Positions 26,220 through 34,734 of a stretch of 64,000 nt of DNA are shown piece after piece. How positions within the stretch are numbered: the stretch's first letter is position 1; every line of letters begins with the position of its first letter. The position numbers and the translations under genes are program-made. The notes under the pieces are model-generated. The model did no database searches, was not told where the DNA came from, and worked only from the letters and a program-made list of their open reading frames with translations. The stretch lies in contig JAHZDZ010000005.1 of the NCBI GenBank assembly GCA_019422105.1, positions 162,272-226,271 on the forward strand. The letters are read 5' to 3'. Origin of the DNA: Bacillota bacterium (GTDB lineage: Bacteria; Bacillota; Clostridia; Lachnospirales; Anaerotignaceae).

Positions 26220-27410
26220 TTAATTTGTATAATTATCAAAATAACCCTGTACCAGTACAACCGGTGTCCCCTTATCACCGGAACCGCTGGTTAAATCACA
26301 CAGGGAGCCAATTAAATCCGTCAAACGCCTTGGCGTAGTGCCCTGGGATGCCATGTTGCCCACAAGATTGTCTTCTTTTTCCTTAATTCTCTTTGAGATG
26401 GCATTTTTTAACTCCTCGCCTGTCAAATCCTTAAAATCGTTGTCCGCAAGGTATTTCAGCTTAATCTCATTTGGTGTTCCCTCAAGTCCCTCTGTGTAAG
26501 CGGGAGACACGCAGGGATCTGCCAGCTCCCATATCTTTCCAACAGGATCCTTAAATGCTCCGTCCCCATAGACCATAACCTCAACATGCTTCCCCGTCTT
26601 CTCCAAAATCTGCCTCTGCACATCCTCAACAAAATCTGTGCACTCTCTTGGGAACAGCTTTACCATATCCTCGGTAGATTTATTGGATCCCAAAAGGCCG
26701 AATTTTTCATTATAGCCATTCTCTCCGATAGGGGATGTCAATATATCATCAAGTCCGCAAACTCTTTCCGCACCGTTTGCGAGCAAAATCCTCTTTGTTC
26801 TCTCTCGTGTATGAATGTCACAGGTCAATACATTTTTGGTGTAGTTTAAAATCGTTTTGGGATTGTTTGCAAATATAATTTCCACTTCCGCACCGCATTC
26901 CTGAATCAAGGTGCCATAGTAATCCACATAGTCAACTCCTGTAAACTGATGCTTATTTTCACCAAACAGCTCTCTGTATTTCTCTAATGTCAAAACATCC
27001 GTATAAGGATCAACGCCTGCCGCATCCAGCTTGTCCAAAGAAACCAGTTCATTGCCAACCTCATCGGAGGGATAACTTAACATCAGCACAACCTTCTTTG
27101 CGCCCATAGCAATACCCTTCAGACAAATTGCAAATCTGTTTCTGGAAAGAATTGGAAAAATAACGCCGATAGTCTCTCCGCCAAGCTTAGCCCTTACATC
27201 CTCCGCAACAGCATCTATGGAAGCGTAATTGCCCTGGGCCCTGGCCACAATAGATTCCGTGATGGAGATAACATCCATGTCTCTCAGCGCAAAGCCCTCT
27301 TCCAGGGAAGCGTCCAATACACTTGCCACAACAATATCCGCCAGGTTATCTCCCTGCCTGATAATCGGACATCTGATACCTCTTGAAATTGTTCCTACTT
27401 TCCTTTCCAT
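26220..27410 (-). CDS. CofE-like (F420-0:gamma-glutamyl ligase family) protein
   Basis: A 396-residue protein of the F420-0:L-glutamate ligase superfamily as it occurs in Firmicutes. Recognisable segments are the ITESIVARAQGNYA region near 50, a FPILSRNRFAICLKGIAMG segment near 85 (NRF/K binding region), YGDGAFKDPVGKIWELADP near 290 and a C-terminal LVGNMASQGTTPRR segment. True CofE adds glutamates to coenzyme F420-0, but no F420 biosynthesis genes are in the window and such clostridia generally lack F420. The real substrate is therefore open; another gamma-glutamyl ligation is plausible. It is monocistronic, with its own terminator. Confidence 0.82.
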   Translation of the reverse strand: MERKVGTISRGIRCPIIRQGDNLADIVVASVLDASLEEGFALRDMDVISITESIVARAQGNYASIDAVAEDVRAKLGGETIGVIFPILSRNRFAICLKGIAMGAKKVVLMLSYPSDEVGNELVSLDKLDAAGVDPYTDVLTLEKYRELFGENKHQFTGVDYVDYYGTLIQECGAEVEIIFANNPKTILNYTKNVLTCDIHTRERTKRILLANGAERVCGLDDILTSPIGENGYNEKFGLLGSNKSTEDMVKLFPRECTDFVEDVQRQILEKTGKHVEVMVYGDGAFKDPVGKIWELADPCVSPAYTEGLEGTPNEIKLKYLADNDFKDLTGEELKNAISKRIKEKEDNLVGNMASQGTTPRRLTDLIGSLCDLTSGSGDKGTPVVLVQGYFDNYTN

Positions 27411-27744
27411 CGCAATTCCTCCGTTTATTTATTATTCCGACACTCTCTATGACAAACACCTTTGTTCATCTGCCGTGCATATAAGTTTATTTTACCGCAA
27501 AATATTTCATAAGTAAAATAAATAAAACAGATAGCACCCATAAGGGATTTATATAGTGCTAAGGGCTTATTTTTCTTACCGCCATTTTTGTGTTGAAATA
27601 AACACCAATGAACCAAATACATCATTTCATCCTTCATAGCACGACGCTCTGAAAATTATGTTCTCCCTAAACTGTTTCGAGCAACAAGAAAGAGCGGGCC
27701 GAAAGCAGCCCACTCCGATACATGGAATATGTCTATTTTTCTTT
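27411..27744. other. Intergenic region upstream of the CofE-like gene
   Basis: About 330 bases without a supported gene. The only clear element is the MsrAB terminator at 27686-27715. A minus-strand frame at 27425-27637 lacks a convincing ribosome binding site. Confidence 0.55.
27686..27715 (-). terminator. Terminator of msrAB
   Basis: GAGTGGGC pairs with GCCCGCTC (one G-T pair) and is followed on the minus strand by TTTCTT, about 30 bases after the msrAB stop. Confidence 0.65.
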
Positions 27745-28692
27745 TTACCGCCTTTCTAAAAGTCCTATCCACCTGCCATAACCTCTTTCCTCCATTTCCT
27801 CCTTCGGTATAAAACGGAGGGAAGCGGAGTTAATACAGTAGCGAAGTCCTCCCAAATCCCTTGGGCCATCCTCAAAAACATGTCCCAGATGAGCGTCCCC
27901 CAGAGAACTTCTGACCTCTGTGCGCACCATACCATAGGAGGTGTCTGTCAGCTCTCTGAGCAGCTTTTTATCCAACGGCTTTGAAAAGCTGGGCCAGCCG
28001 CAGCCACTTTCAAATTTATCGCTGGATAAAAAAAGCGGTTCCCCCGTTGTAACATCGACATAAATACCCTCCTGAAAATGGTCATAGTAGGCATTTTGAA
28101 ACGGCAGCTCCGTTTTATTATTTTGGGTCACCTGATATTGGCCCTCCGTCAGCGTACTTCTCAGTTCCTCCTTGCTTCTTCTGTAAAAATCCTTTGCTTC
28201 TGCGGCTTTCTGAAATGCGCTCCTGTCAATATGGCAGTATCCCCAGGGATTTTTGTCCAGATATTTTTGGTGATACTCCTCTGCCTCATAAAAATTCTCA
28301 AGGGGTCTTGCCTCCACAACAACAGGACGGTAAAACCTTTGCTGTAATTCATCAAGAGATAAACAGATCTTTTCCCTGTCTGCTTCCTCCGTATAATAAA
28401 TACCGCTTCGGTACTGTCTGCCGATGTCATTTCCCTGTCTGTTGACAGAGGTCGGATCAATTATACGGTAAAACAATGATAACAGAAATTCCAATGAAAC
28501 CTTACTGTCATCAAATATTACTTTTACCGTTTCCGCATGACCGCTTTGACCGCTGCAAACATCCTCGTAGCCTGGATTTTCCGTATTGCCATTGGCATAA
28601 CCGGCTTTTGTGTCAACAACGCCCTCAACAAGTGAAAAATACTTCTCTACGCCCCAGAAACAGCCTCCTGCAAAATAAATTTCCTTTTTCAT
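27745..28692 (-). CDS. msrAB: Bifunctional methionine sulfoxide reductase MsrA-MsrB
   Basis: A 315-residue fusion enzyme that repairs oxidised methionine. The MsrA half has the GGCFWG motif with nucleophile C11 and YHQKYL near 150. The MsrB half starts near 190 and contains SGCGWPSF and the RYCINSASLRF nucleophile segment. The two CxxC zinc pairs of typical MsrB are absent (the positions read EPLFLSSDKF and SLGDAHLGH), so this is the zinc-free type. I start at the ATG at 28692 behind AGGAGG; the longer frame adds 28 unrelated residues that overlap the esterase gene. No signal peptide, so it is cytosolic. Confidence 0.94.
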   Translation of the reverse strand: MKKEIYFAGGCFWGVEKYFSLVEGVVDTKAGYANGNTENPGYEDVCSGQSGHAETVKVIFDDSKVSLEFLLSLFYRIIDPTSVNRQGNDIGRQYRSGIYYTEEADREKICLSLDELQQRFYRPVVVEARPLENFYEAEEYHQKYLDKNPWGYCHIDRSAFQKAAEAKDFYRRSKEELRSTLTEGQYQVTQNNKTELPFQNAYYDHFQEGIYVDVTTGEPLFLSSDKFESGCGWPSFSKPLDKKLLRELTDTSYGMVRTEVRSSLGDAHLGHVFEDGPRDLGGLRYCINSASLRFIPKEEMEERGYGRWIGLLERR

Positions 28693-28745
28693 ATTCAAAA
28701 AACCTCCTCTATCAGGACAGGAGCATCTTCCATAATAGGAAAGGC

Positions 28746-29480
28746 CTATGACAGATCCCATAACCGGCTCAGCCAAACAAGTGCCTTACCATATCTTTTC
28801 TCAATCTCTGTAAAATGGCCGCCAAGGTTCCACTCAAAGAAAACGTCGCCTGTCAATTCTTCTTTTAGTATTTCCGCCGCCCTCTGTGTACATGCACTGA
28901 CGGAGGCCATTTTTTTATTCCGATTCTTTTTTTCTAATCTTCCCAAGGACAGATAGACTGCACAGTCACGCCTTAACAATGCTGTATTCTCCATATAGGG
29001 CAGAAAGCCGTCATACCACAGAGAGCCGGACAGGGAAAGAACAGTGCCGAAGGCCTCCGTTTGATACAGCGCATAAACAGCGGCAAGCCCTCCAAGAGAA
29101 TAACCGGCCAGGGCAGTCCTCTCTCTTTTTTCATCTGTACAGTAGGCTGTGTCTATATACGGTTTCAGTTCGTGTTCCAAAAAAGATAGATACTCTCCCG
29201 CTTTCCCTTCAAAGGTTCTGCCGTTTCCAAAAGGCGGCTCTGCCTCCCATGGCGTATAATCCCTGTCCCATTCTGCGGACAGTACGCCGGCTGCTAAAAA
29301 ACCAATATCCTTTTTCGTCTCTCTGCGGACTTCCTCCAATATCGTTTCTATCTGTTCTTCTATCTCCTTTCCGCCATTCAAATAAACCACCGGATACTGC
29401 CTGCCACACTCATAGTTCTCAGGAAGACAGATAAAGCACTCTCGATGGGATACCATAAATTTTTCCACTAAAAACGCCAT
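28746..29480 (-). CDS. Alpha/beta-hydrolase, esterase (IroE/Fes-like)
   Basis: A 244-residue alpha/beta hydrolase of the enterochelin-esterase-like (esterase D) group. The nucleophile elbow is GYSLGG near 127. The oxyanion region is VVYLNGGKEI near 32, and the terminal histidine lies in LGGHFTEIE near 222. Related proteins hydrolyse siderophore esters or carboxylic esters; no siderophore genes are nearby, so the substrate is open. It sits 53 bases upstream of msrAB on the same strand and may be co-transcribed. Confidence 0.82.
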   Translation of the reverse strand: MAFLVEKFMVSHRECFICLPENYECGRQYPVVYLNGGKEIEEQIETILEEVRRETKKDIGFLAAGVLSAEWDRDYTPWEAEPPFGNGRTFEGKAGEYLSFLEHELKPYIDTAYCTDEKRERTALAGYSLGGLAAVYALYQTEAFGTVLSLSGSLWYDGFLPYMENTALLRRDCAVYLSLGRLEKKNRNKKMASVSACTQRAAEILKEELTGDVFFEWNLGGHFTEIEKRYGKALVWLSRLWDLS

Positions 29481-29506
29481 AGGAACACCTCATTTCTTTT
29501 GTTAAA

Positions 29507-29541
29507 TAAAAAAGTCCGGCCGTTTCATTAAACCGCCGGAA
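29507..29541 (-). terminator. Terminator after the 29553 gene
   Basis: TCCGGC (29515-29520) pairs with GCCGGA (29535-29540) with a short loop. On the minus strand it is followed by CTTTTTTATTT. Confidence 0.7.
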
Positions 29542-29552
29542 TATCTTTTGCC

Positions 29553-30023
29553 TCACTGTATTCTTTTGCCTGATTCCGCCCAGAGCGCCGCCAGCTCATT
29601 GAGCTTTCCGGGATAGCATACTACCGCGTCCGCCTCTAAATGGCCATAAAGATAATTCTTATTAATCAGGCTCCTCAGCTCGCTCACAACCCTTTCCTTT
29701 TCAAAGCCGGATTTCTCCGCTATACTGTCTACATTACAGATACCCTCTGACAGTATGTAGTGCAGATAAATCCGGTACCTGCCAAGCTTTTTTTGTTCCT
29801 TTACAGCCGTAAAAATAACAATTGCGCAGGCACACAGTACAATTACAAAAATAATCACCGCACTGCTGCTGAAGTTTTTCGAAAAAACAAGTCCGGCCAA
29901 CACCATTAGAGATACTACGCCGGCAAGCACTGCAATCATATTGGCCAAAAACGGCGCATTATCATTGACATAATTAGTAAAATAAAGCTTTTTTAAATCA
30001 CTGGTTAATGTATTGGGTTCCAT
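29553..30023 (-). CDS. Hypothetical membrane protein with C-terminal helical domain
   Basis: A 156-residue protein starting at the ATG at 30023, behind GGAGAAG. Two transmembrane helices at about 24-45 and 52-72 are followed by a cytosolic domain with winged-helix-like spacing (IAEKSGFEKERVVSELRSLINKNYL). It resembles small two-helix proteins with a wHTH-like tail in Lachnospiraceae. I do not recognise the family, and a regulatory role is only a guess. It is alone, between two terminators. Confidence 0.7.
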   Translation of the reverse strand: MEPNTLTSDLKKLYFTNYVNDNAPFLANMIAVLAGVVSLMVLAGLVFSKNFSSSAVIIFVIVLCACAIVIFTAVKEQKKLGRYRIYLHYILSEGICNVDSIAEKSGFEKERVVSELRSLINKNYLYGHLEADAVVCYPGKLNELAALWAESGKRIQ

Positions 30024-30345
30024 ACTTCTCCATCCTTTACTGAGATTGACGTACAAACGCAGGACAGCTTCCGCCATTTCATTTATTATACTATGATTTT
30101 ATCCTTATGACAAAGCATTTCGCCCATTTGGCACAATATGTTAAAGTTACTTCATTTTTCGTAAAAAAGCAGCACATATAGCATGTGCTGCTCAGAGTGT
30201 CAAAAAGTCAAATTTTTAATTGTTTTACACTTCTACAAGGGCTATATCCTCGGCCCATAACGAAAAACTTCGTTTTCCTTAAAAATCAGGCTCAACCTTC
30301 GTTTCGCATACCTGGCCGAATCGGTAATCACCTTGCAGCTACCGA
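30024..30345. other. Intergenic region with hairpins
   Basis: About 320 bases without a supported gene. It contains a perfect 9-bp hairpin at 30169-30191 and an A/T hairpin with an ACTTCGT centre near 30257-30277. Confidence 0.55.
30165..30191 (-). terminator. Terminator of the 30346 lipoprotein gene
   Basis: GCAGCACAT pairs with ATGTGCTGC (30169-30191). On the minus strand it is followed by TTTTTTAC, about 155 bases past the stop. Confidence 0.7.
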
Positions 30346-31221
30346 TTATTGTTTTGCTTCTGCGGGAATTTCAAAATCTGTTGCATTGCCATAGTTGGAG
30401 CATTCCATACCAATTGTCATCTTTTCAACATGAATACTCATGTTTTCAGCGCCAGGAACAGTGCTGAAAAGGTTTGTATAAAGCTTATCCATAACATCTG
30501 TCATATCCATGCTGTATTTCACCGGATAATTTGTCTCAGCGTCCAACCAAACAGAAACGGAAATATTGCCCAAATCCTTGAACATGCTTTCCAGTGCGTC
30601 AGCATCAATCTGGCCGCCCAATGTCTGAGTCAGATTATCCAAAGCGCCGGAAGCCTTGATTGTCTCCTCCAGTGCATCGCCTGCTATAATACCGTCAATT
30701 TTGAAAGCGTCTTTTTCATTAACTTTTTCTGTGCCGCTGTCCTTCAATTCTGTAACGCCGTCCAGATACATATTCATGCTGTCCTTTGCGTCATACTGCG
30801 CAAAGGTTTCCACAGGAACCTCCTGGCTTGCCCACTGGGAACCGTCTGTCATATACATCATGTACTTGCCGTCCTCTGTCTCCTCCGCATATATGGTCAT
30901 GGCCTGGCTTCCCATCTCTCCCATATCCATATTCATGTCAATTTTCATCTTCAGAGGATCCGTAAAAGAGGTGACATCCATGGATGTATTCATATTCAAG
31001 TTCTGCGCCTGGGTACCGTTATCCATTGCCAGACCCATTTCCATAGTCATAACCGCATCCATGCTCTTCACGTCAGCCATTGCTGTCTGAGCCGCTTCTA
31101 CCTTCTCCTCCACCGTCATTTCCTTTTTCTCCGGAGCGCTTGTACCTCCGCTGCAGCCGGCAATAGACAGCGCCGTCATTGCCGCCACAAGTGTAACCCC
31201 TACCCTTTTGAAATACTTCAT
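30346..31221 (-). CDS. Methionine-rich lipoprotein (DUF6612/LppX-LprAFG-like)
   Basis: A 291-residue lipoprotein with a signal peptide and the lipobox SIAGCSGG near 14-21. I start it at the ATG at 31221, eight bases after AAAGGGG; the longer frame adds eight residues. The mature protein is rich in Met/Asp and has an N-terminal helix with the MTVEEKVEAAQ segment. The beta-strand pattern that follows (MKIDMNMDMGEMG, and VSVWLDAETNYPVKYSMDM near the end) matches the DUF6612/LolA-like half-barrel lipoproteins of clostridia. A lipid or peptide carrier role is possible by fold only. Confidence 0.75.
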   Translation of the reverse strand: MKYFKRVGVTLVAAMTALSIAGCSGGTSAPEKKEMTVEEKVEAAQTAMADVKSMDAVMTMEMGLAMDNGTQAQNLNMNTSMDVTSFTDPLKMKIDMNMDMGEMGSQAMTIYAEETEDGKYMMYMTDGSQWASQEVPVETFAQYDAKDSMNMYLDGVTELKDSGTEKVNEKDAFKIDGIIAGDALEETIKASGALDNLTQTLGGQIDADALESMFKDLGNISVSVWLDAETNYPVKYSMDMTDVMDKLYTNLFSTVPGAENMSIHVEKMTIGMECSNYGNATDFEIPAEAKQ

Positions 31222-31463
31222 ACTCTTTACCCCTTTCATTTTCATAATCTATAAAAAACACGGCATTTTGGCCGGTGCCACAGAAAGACAATCATGATTT
31301 TCCTTTCTTGCATCAAGGCGCCTTACCCCACCGTATTTCTTAACATGCCCCTTTGTTTAGACTGTTTTATTATACTACAATTTCTACTGTCTGTCTTTGC
31401 TTTTTTAGACGACAAAAATACGTCTTTGATTCCCTAAAAAAGAAAAAAGGCCGTACCGGCCCT

Positions 31464-32537
31464 TTAATCCTCATTGTCCCCTTTTAATTTTGCCGCCTGA
31501 TCCGTTGTTATAAGAGCGTCCATGACCTCGTCCATGTCCCCGTCCAACACTGTATCAAGCTTGTGAAGGGTAAGGCCTATCCTATGGTCCGTCACACGGC
31601 CCTGGGGAAAATTATAGGTGCGGATCCTCTCACTCCTGTCGCCGGTACCTACCTGGGAACGCCTTTCCGCAGATATTTCCGCATCATGCTTCTCCCTCTC
31701 CATCTCATAAATTCTGGCATACAAAACCTTCAGTGCCTTATCCTTATTTTTCAGCTGAGATTTTTCGTCCTGGCAGGAAACTACAATACCGGTTGGGATA
31801 TGGGTAACTCGTACAGCGGAATCCGTTGTATTGACACACTGCCCGCCGTTTCCCGAGGCGCGGAACACATCAACGCGTACATCATTCATATTCAGATTCA
31901 CATCCACCTCATCCGCCTCCGGCAATACCGCCACCGTAACCGTAGAGGTATGGATGCGGCCGCTGCTCTCCGTTGCCGGCACCCTCTGTACGCGGTGCAC
32001 GCCGCTTTCATATTTCAGTCTTGAATAGGCGCCCGCGCCTTGTATCATAAAGGAAATCTCTTTAAAACCACCCAAATCACTGGGGTTTGTGCTCATAATT
32101 TCCGTTTTCCATCTTCTTCTCTCCGCATATCTGGAATACATTCTGAAAAGGTCACCTGCAAAAAGGGCCGCCTCATCTCCACCTGCACCGCCTCTGATTT
32201 CCACAATGACATTTTTCTCGTCATTGGGATCCTTTGGCAGAAGCAGTATCGTCATTTCCTTTTTAATTTCCTCCAGCCTGTCTTTATTTTCAGACAGTTC
32301 TTCTTTCACCATCTGCTTGAAGTCATCCTCTATGCTATCCTCCAGAAGCTCCAAAGCCTCCTTAATCGCTCCGTTTACCTTTTCAAATTCTCTGTATTTT
32401 TCCACAACCGGCGTAAGATTACTGTATTCCTTCATCAGTGCACGCCACTGATCCTGTTTTGCAATAATATCCGGGTCATTCACCTTATCTGCCAGTTCTT
32501 CATATTTTAAAACGATTTCCGCCAAACGGTCAAACAT
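31464..32537 (-). CDS. prfA: Peptide chain release factor 1
   Basis: RF1 terminates translation at UAA and UAG. The 357-residue protein has the peptide-anticodon motif PAT at 187-189 and the GGQ catalytic motif at 231-233 (SGNGGQCVN), with the usual helical N-terminus and C-terminal QVGTGDRSERIRTYNFPQGRVTDHR segment split over two strands. It starts nine bases after the prmC stop; PrmC methylates the glutamine of this GGQ, so the two are functionally and transcriptionally coupled. Confidence 0.98.
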   Translation of the reverse strand: MFDRLAEIVLKYEELADKVNDPDIIAKQDQWRALMKEYSNLTPVVEKYREFEKVNGAIKEALELLEDSIEDDFKQMVKEELSENKDRLEEIKKEMTILLLPKDPNDEKNVIVEIRGGAGGDEAALFAGDLFRMYSRYAERRRWKTEIMSTNPSDLGGFKEISFMIQGAGAYSRLKYESGVHRVQRVPATESSGRIHTSTVTVAVLPEADEVDVNLNMNDVRVDVFRASGNGGQCVNTTDSAVRVTHIPTGIVVSCQDEKSQLKNKDKALKVLYARIYEMEREKHDAEISAERRSQVGTGDRSERIRTYNFPQGRVTDHRIGLTLHKLDTVLDGDMDEVMDALITTDQAAKLKGDNED

Positions 32538-32546
32538 ATATCCACC

Positions 32547-33416
32547 TCACAAAACCTTTCTTCTGCCCAGTACAACCCGGTCAAGACCGGCCAAATCCTT
32601 CCTGATTTCCGTTTCTTCAAAGCCTGCTTCCTCCAGCAGTAATTTCACTGCAGCTCCCTGGTCAAATCCAATCTCAAAAAAGAGGAACCCTCCGGCTTTT
32701 AAAAAGCTTTTGCATTCCACAACTATCCTGCGGTAAAAACGCAGGCCGTCCTCCCCGCCGTCAAGGGCCAGGCCCGGCTCATACTCCTTTACCTCCCGCA
32801 TCAGGGTACCGATTACCTCAGTGCGGATATAGGGCGGGTTGGAAACAATCGCGTCAAAACTGTTCAGACAGCTGCCCGGAAAGCTTTTAAATAAATCACT
32901 CTCCAAAAAAGAGAGTCTTTCCTCAACACCGTTCAAAACCGCGTTTTTTTTCGCTGCTGCAAGAGCCCTTGGGCTGACATCGCAAGCAACGATTTTAGTT
33001 TCTGCATATTTAGCCAGACTTACAGAAATGCAGCCCGATCCTGTACACATATCCAGAATTTTTCCAAAGCCATATTCCTTCTGAAATTCCAAAACTGTTT
33101 CCACCAGTATTTCCGTATCCGGCCTGGGTATCAATACCCCTTCCCCTACGAAAAAGGGCAGAGCCATAAACTCACACTGTCCTGTAATGTATTGGACGGG
33201 CACACGTTTTTTTCTTTTTTGCAGGAAATTCATATAATCCTCATATTCCTTTCCTGAAAGCAGAGCATTATCTTTTGTAAACAGTTCAACCTTGGATAAT
33301 CCGGCTGCCTGCATCAATAGCACCTCCGCGTCCAGAGCATACTGCTCCACTCCACTTTCCTTCAGTATCCTTTTTCCTTCCGCAAGCGCTTCGGCAACTG
33401 ATTTATTCCGGTTCAT
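32547..33416 (-). CDS. prmC: Release factor glutamine methyltransferase
   Basis: PrmC N5-methylates the GGQ glutamine of release factors using SAM. The 289-residue protein has a helical N-terminal domain, the SAM-binding motif ILDMCTGSGCISVSLA near 120 and the substrate-binding NPPY motif near 187 (IVSNPPYIR). The start ATG at 33416 lies inside the end of the DUF1385 gene (14-base overlap), and prfA follows at once, as in other Firmicutes. Confidence 0.96.
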   Translation of the reverse strand: MNRNKSVAEALAEGKRILKESGVEQYALDAEVLLMQAAGLSKVELFTKDNALLSGKEYEDYMNFLQKRKKRVPVQYITGQCEFMALPFFVGEGVLIPRPDTEILVETVLEFQKEYGFGKILDMCTGSGCISVSLAKYAETKIVACDVSPRALAAAKKNAVLNGVEERLSFLESDLFKSFPGSCLNSFDAIVSNPPYIRTEVIGTLMREVKEYEPGLALDGGEDGLRFYRRIVVECKSFLKAGGFLFFEIGFDQGAAVKLLLEEAGFEETEIRKDLAGLDRVVLGRRKVL

Positions 33417-34320
33417 CCTCTAAAACCCCTCTCAGCGCCGCAATCGCACACTCAATCTGGCTGTCGTCCGGCTCCGCTGTCGTAAATTTCTGAAGACACA
33501 GGCCGGGATAACTCACTATGGCCACAAACTTGGAATCGGAGCTGCCAGCCCACTTCAATACCTCATAGGAAATACCCGCAATAAAAGGCACAAGCAGTAT
33601 TCGGCTGACCATTCTAAGCCAGATAGTGTCCACTCTCACAAAAAAGAGTACAATCATACTGATTGCCATTACCAGGAACAAAAAGCTGGTACCGCATCTT
33701 TTGTGAAGGCGTGTATGCTTTTTGACATTTTCCACCGTAAGCGCGTCCTCACTTTCAAAGCAATTTATGGTTTTGTGCTCTGCGCCGTGGTATTGAAAAA
33801 TTCTCTGTATATCTTTCATACGGGAAATCAGGTAGATATATAACAAAAAAATGGCTATTCTGATAAGTCCCTCCACAATACTGAGCATGCCCACATCAGG
33901 CAGAACCGGCCTGAAAAGACTGCCAATCAAAACCGGCAGAAGCATAAAAAGCCCTACCGCCATAATGATGGAGAGAAATACGCTGAAATAAATCATATAT
34001 TCTGTCAGCTTATCTCCAAATTTGTCCATCAAAAATTTTTCAAACCTTGTCGGCTCCTCGTCCTCCTCAATATCCATTCCCGCCAGTTCCGCCGAGCGCA
34101 TAATAATTTTTGTTCCCATAACCAGGGAATCAAAAAAAGCTGCCATACCGCGGAAAATAGGAAGCTTGAAAACAGGATACTTATTTACCGCTGCGCTGAC
34201 GTCCTTTTTCTCCAAGGTAATAGAGCCGTCAGTTGTCCTGACCGCCATGGCGTACAGCCTTCTGCCACGCATCATAACGCCCTCAATGACAGCCTGTCCT
34301 CCTATATTTGTCTTTTTCAT
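33403..34320 (-). CDS. DUF1385 membrane protein
   Basis: A 305-residue protein of the DUF1385 family, conserved in the rpmE-DUF1385-prmC-prfA order of clostridia. It begins with the NIGGQAVIEGVMMRG signature. It then has the YPVFKLPIFRGMAAFFDSL segment, four to five membrane helices (about 110-165 and 208-258) and the HGAEHKTINCFE motif near 185 with two conserved histidines and a cysteine. Function is not known; the conserved histidines could bind a metal. Confidence 0.92.
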   Translation of the reverse strand: MKKTNIGGQAVIEGVMMRGRRLYAMAVRTTDGSITLEKKDVSAAVNKYPVFKLPIFRGMAAFFDSLVMGTKIIMRSAELAGMDIEEDEEPTRFEKFLMDKFGDKLTEYMIYFSVFLSIIMAVGLFMLLPVLIGSLFRPVLPDVGMLSIVEGLIRIAIFLLYIYLISRMKDIQRIFQYHGAEHKTINCFESEDALTVENVKKHTRLHKRCGTSFLFLVMAISMIVLFFVRVDTIWLRMVSRILLVPFIAGISYEVLKWAGSSDSKFVAIVSYPGLCLQKFTTAEPDDSQIECAIAALRGVLEDEPE

Positions 34321-34360
34321 TTATTCACTCTTCCTTATATTAAAATCTGTATTTTTATAG

Positions 34361-34402
34361 AAAAAAAGGGCAGGATATTTTTCTTCTACCCCAACCCTTT
34401 TA
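34361..34402 (-). terminator. Terminator-like hairpin after rpmE
   Basis: On the minus strand AAAAGGG and CCCTTTT pair across a long loop, followed by T residues. It may attenuate transcription into DUF1385 or end an rpmE transcript. Confidence 0.5.
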
Positions 34403-34411
34403 CTTTTTATA

Positions 34412-34615
34412 TTATTTTCTGCCGTATTTTTTATTGAATTTCTCAACACGACCGCCTGCTTCAAGTAAAAGCTTCTGGCTTCCTGTGTAGAACGGATGGC
34501 ACTTGGAACAAACCTCAACTCTGATTTCATCTTTTGTAGAGCCTGTTACGAACTCATTGCCGCAGTTGCATTTTACTGTAACCTGTTTATAATCCGGATG
34601 GATTCCTTTTCTCAT
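34412..34615 (-). CDS. rpmE: Ribosomal protein L31 (zinc-binding type)
   Basis: A 67-residue L31 starting at the ATG at 34615, behind AGGTGAAAGAA; the longer frame adds ten residues. The zinc ligands are present as CNC in VKCNCGNEF and CSKC in EVCSKCHPFYTG, so this is the C+ form used when zinc is sufficient. The C-terminus GRVEKFNKKYGR is typical. It lies between rho and DUF1385 on the same strand. Confidence 0.96.
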   Translation of the reverse strand: MRKGIHPDYKQVTVKCNCGNEFVTGSTKDEIRVEVCSKCHPFYTGSQKLLLEAGGRVEKFNKKYGRK

Positions 34616-34734
34616 TTCTTTCACCTCACTTAGTTTGTTGATCAATAATCGAGTTATTTAAAGACAACAGAAGCATTATAACACACTTGTATAAAACATG
34701 CAACTGCTTTTGTCCTTTATTTCCGCAGCTCCCG

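Noticed and set aside
30349..31254. 300-codon plus-strand frame
   Set aside because: It is the exact antisense shadow of the methionine-rich lipoprotein gene (ATG codons read as CAT, hence many histidines), with no plausible start signals.
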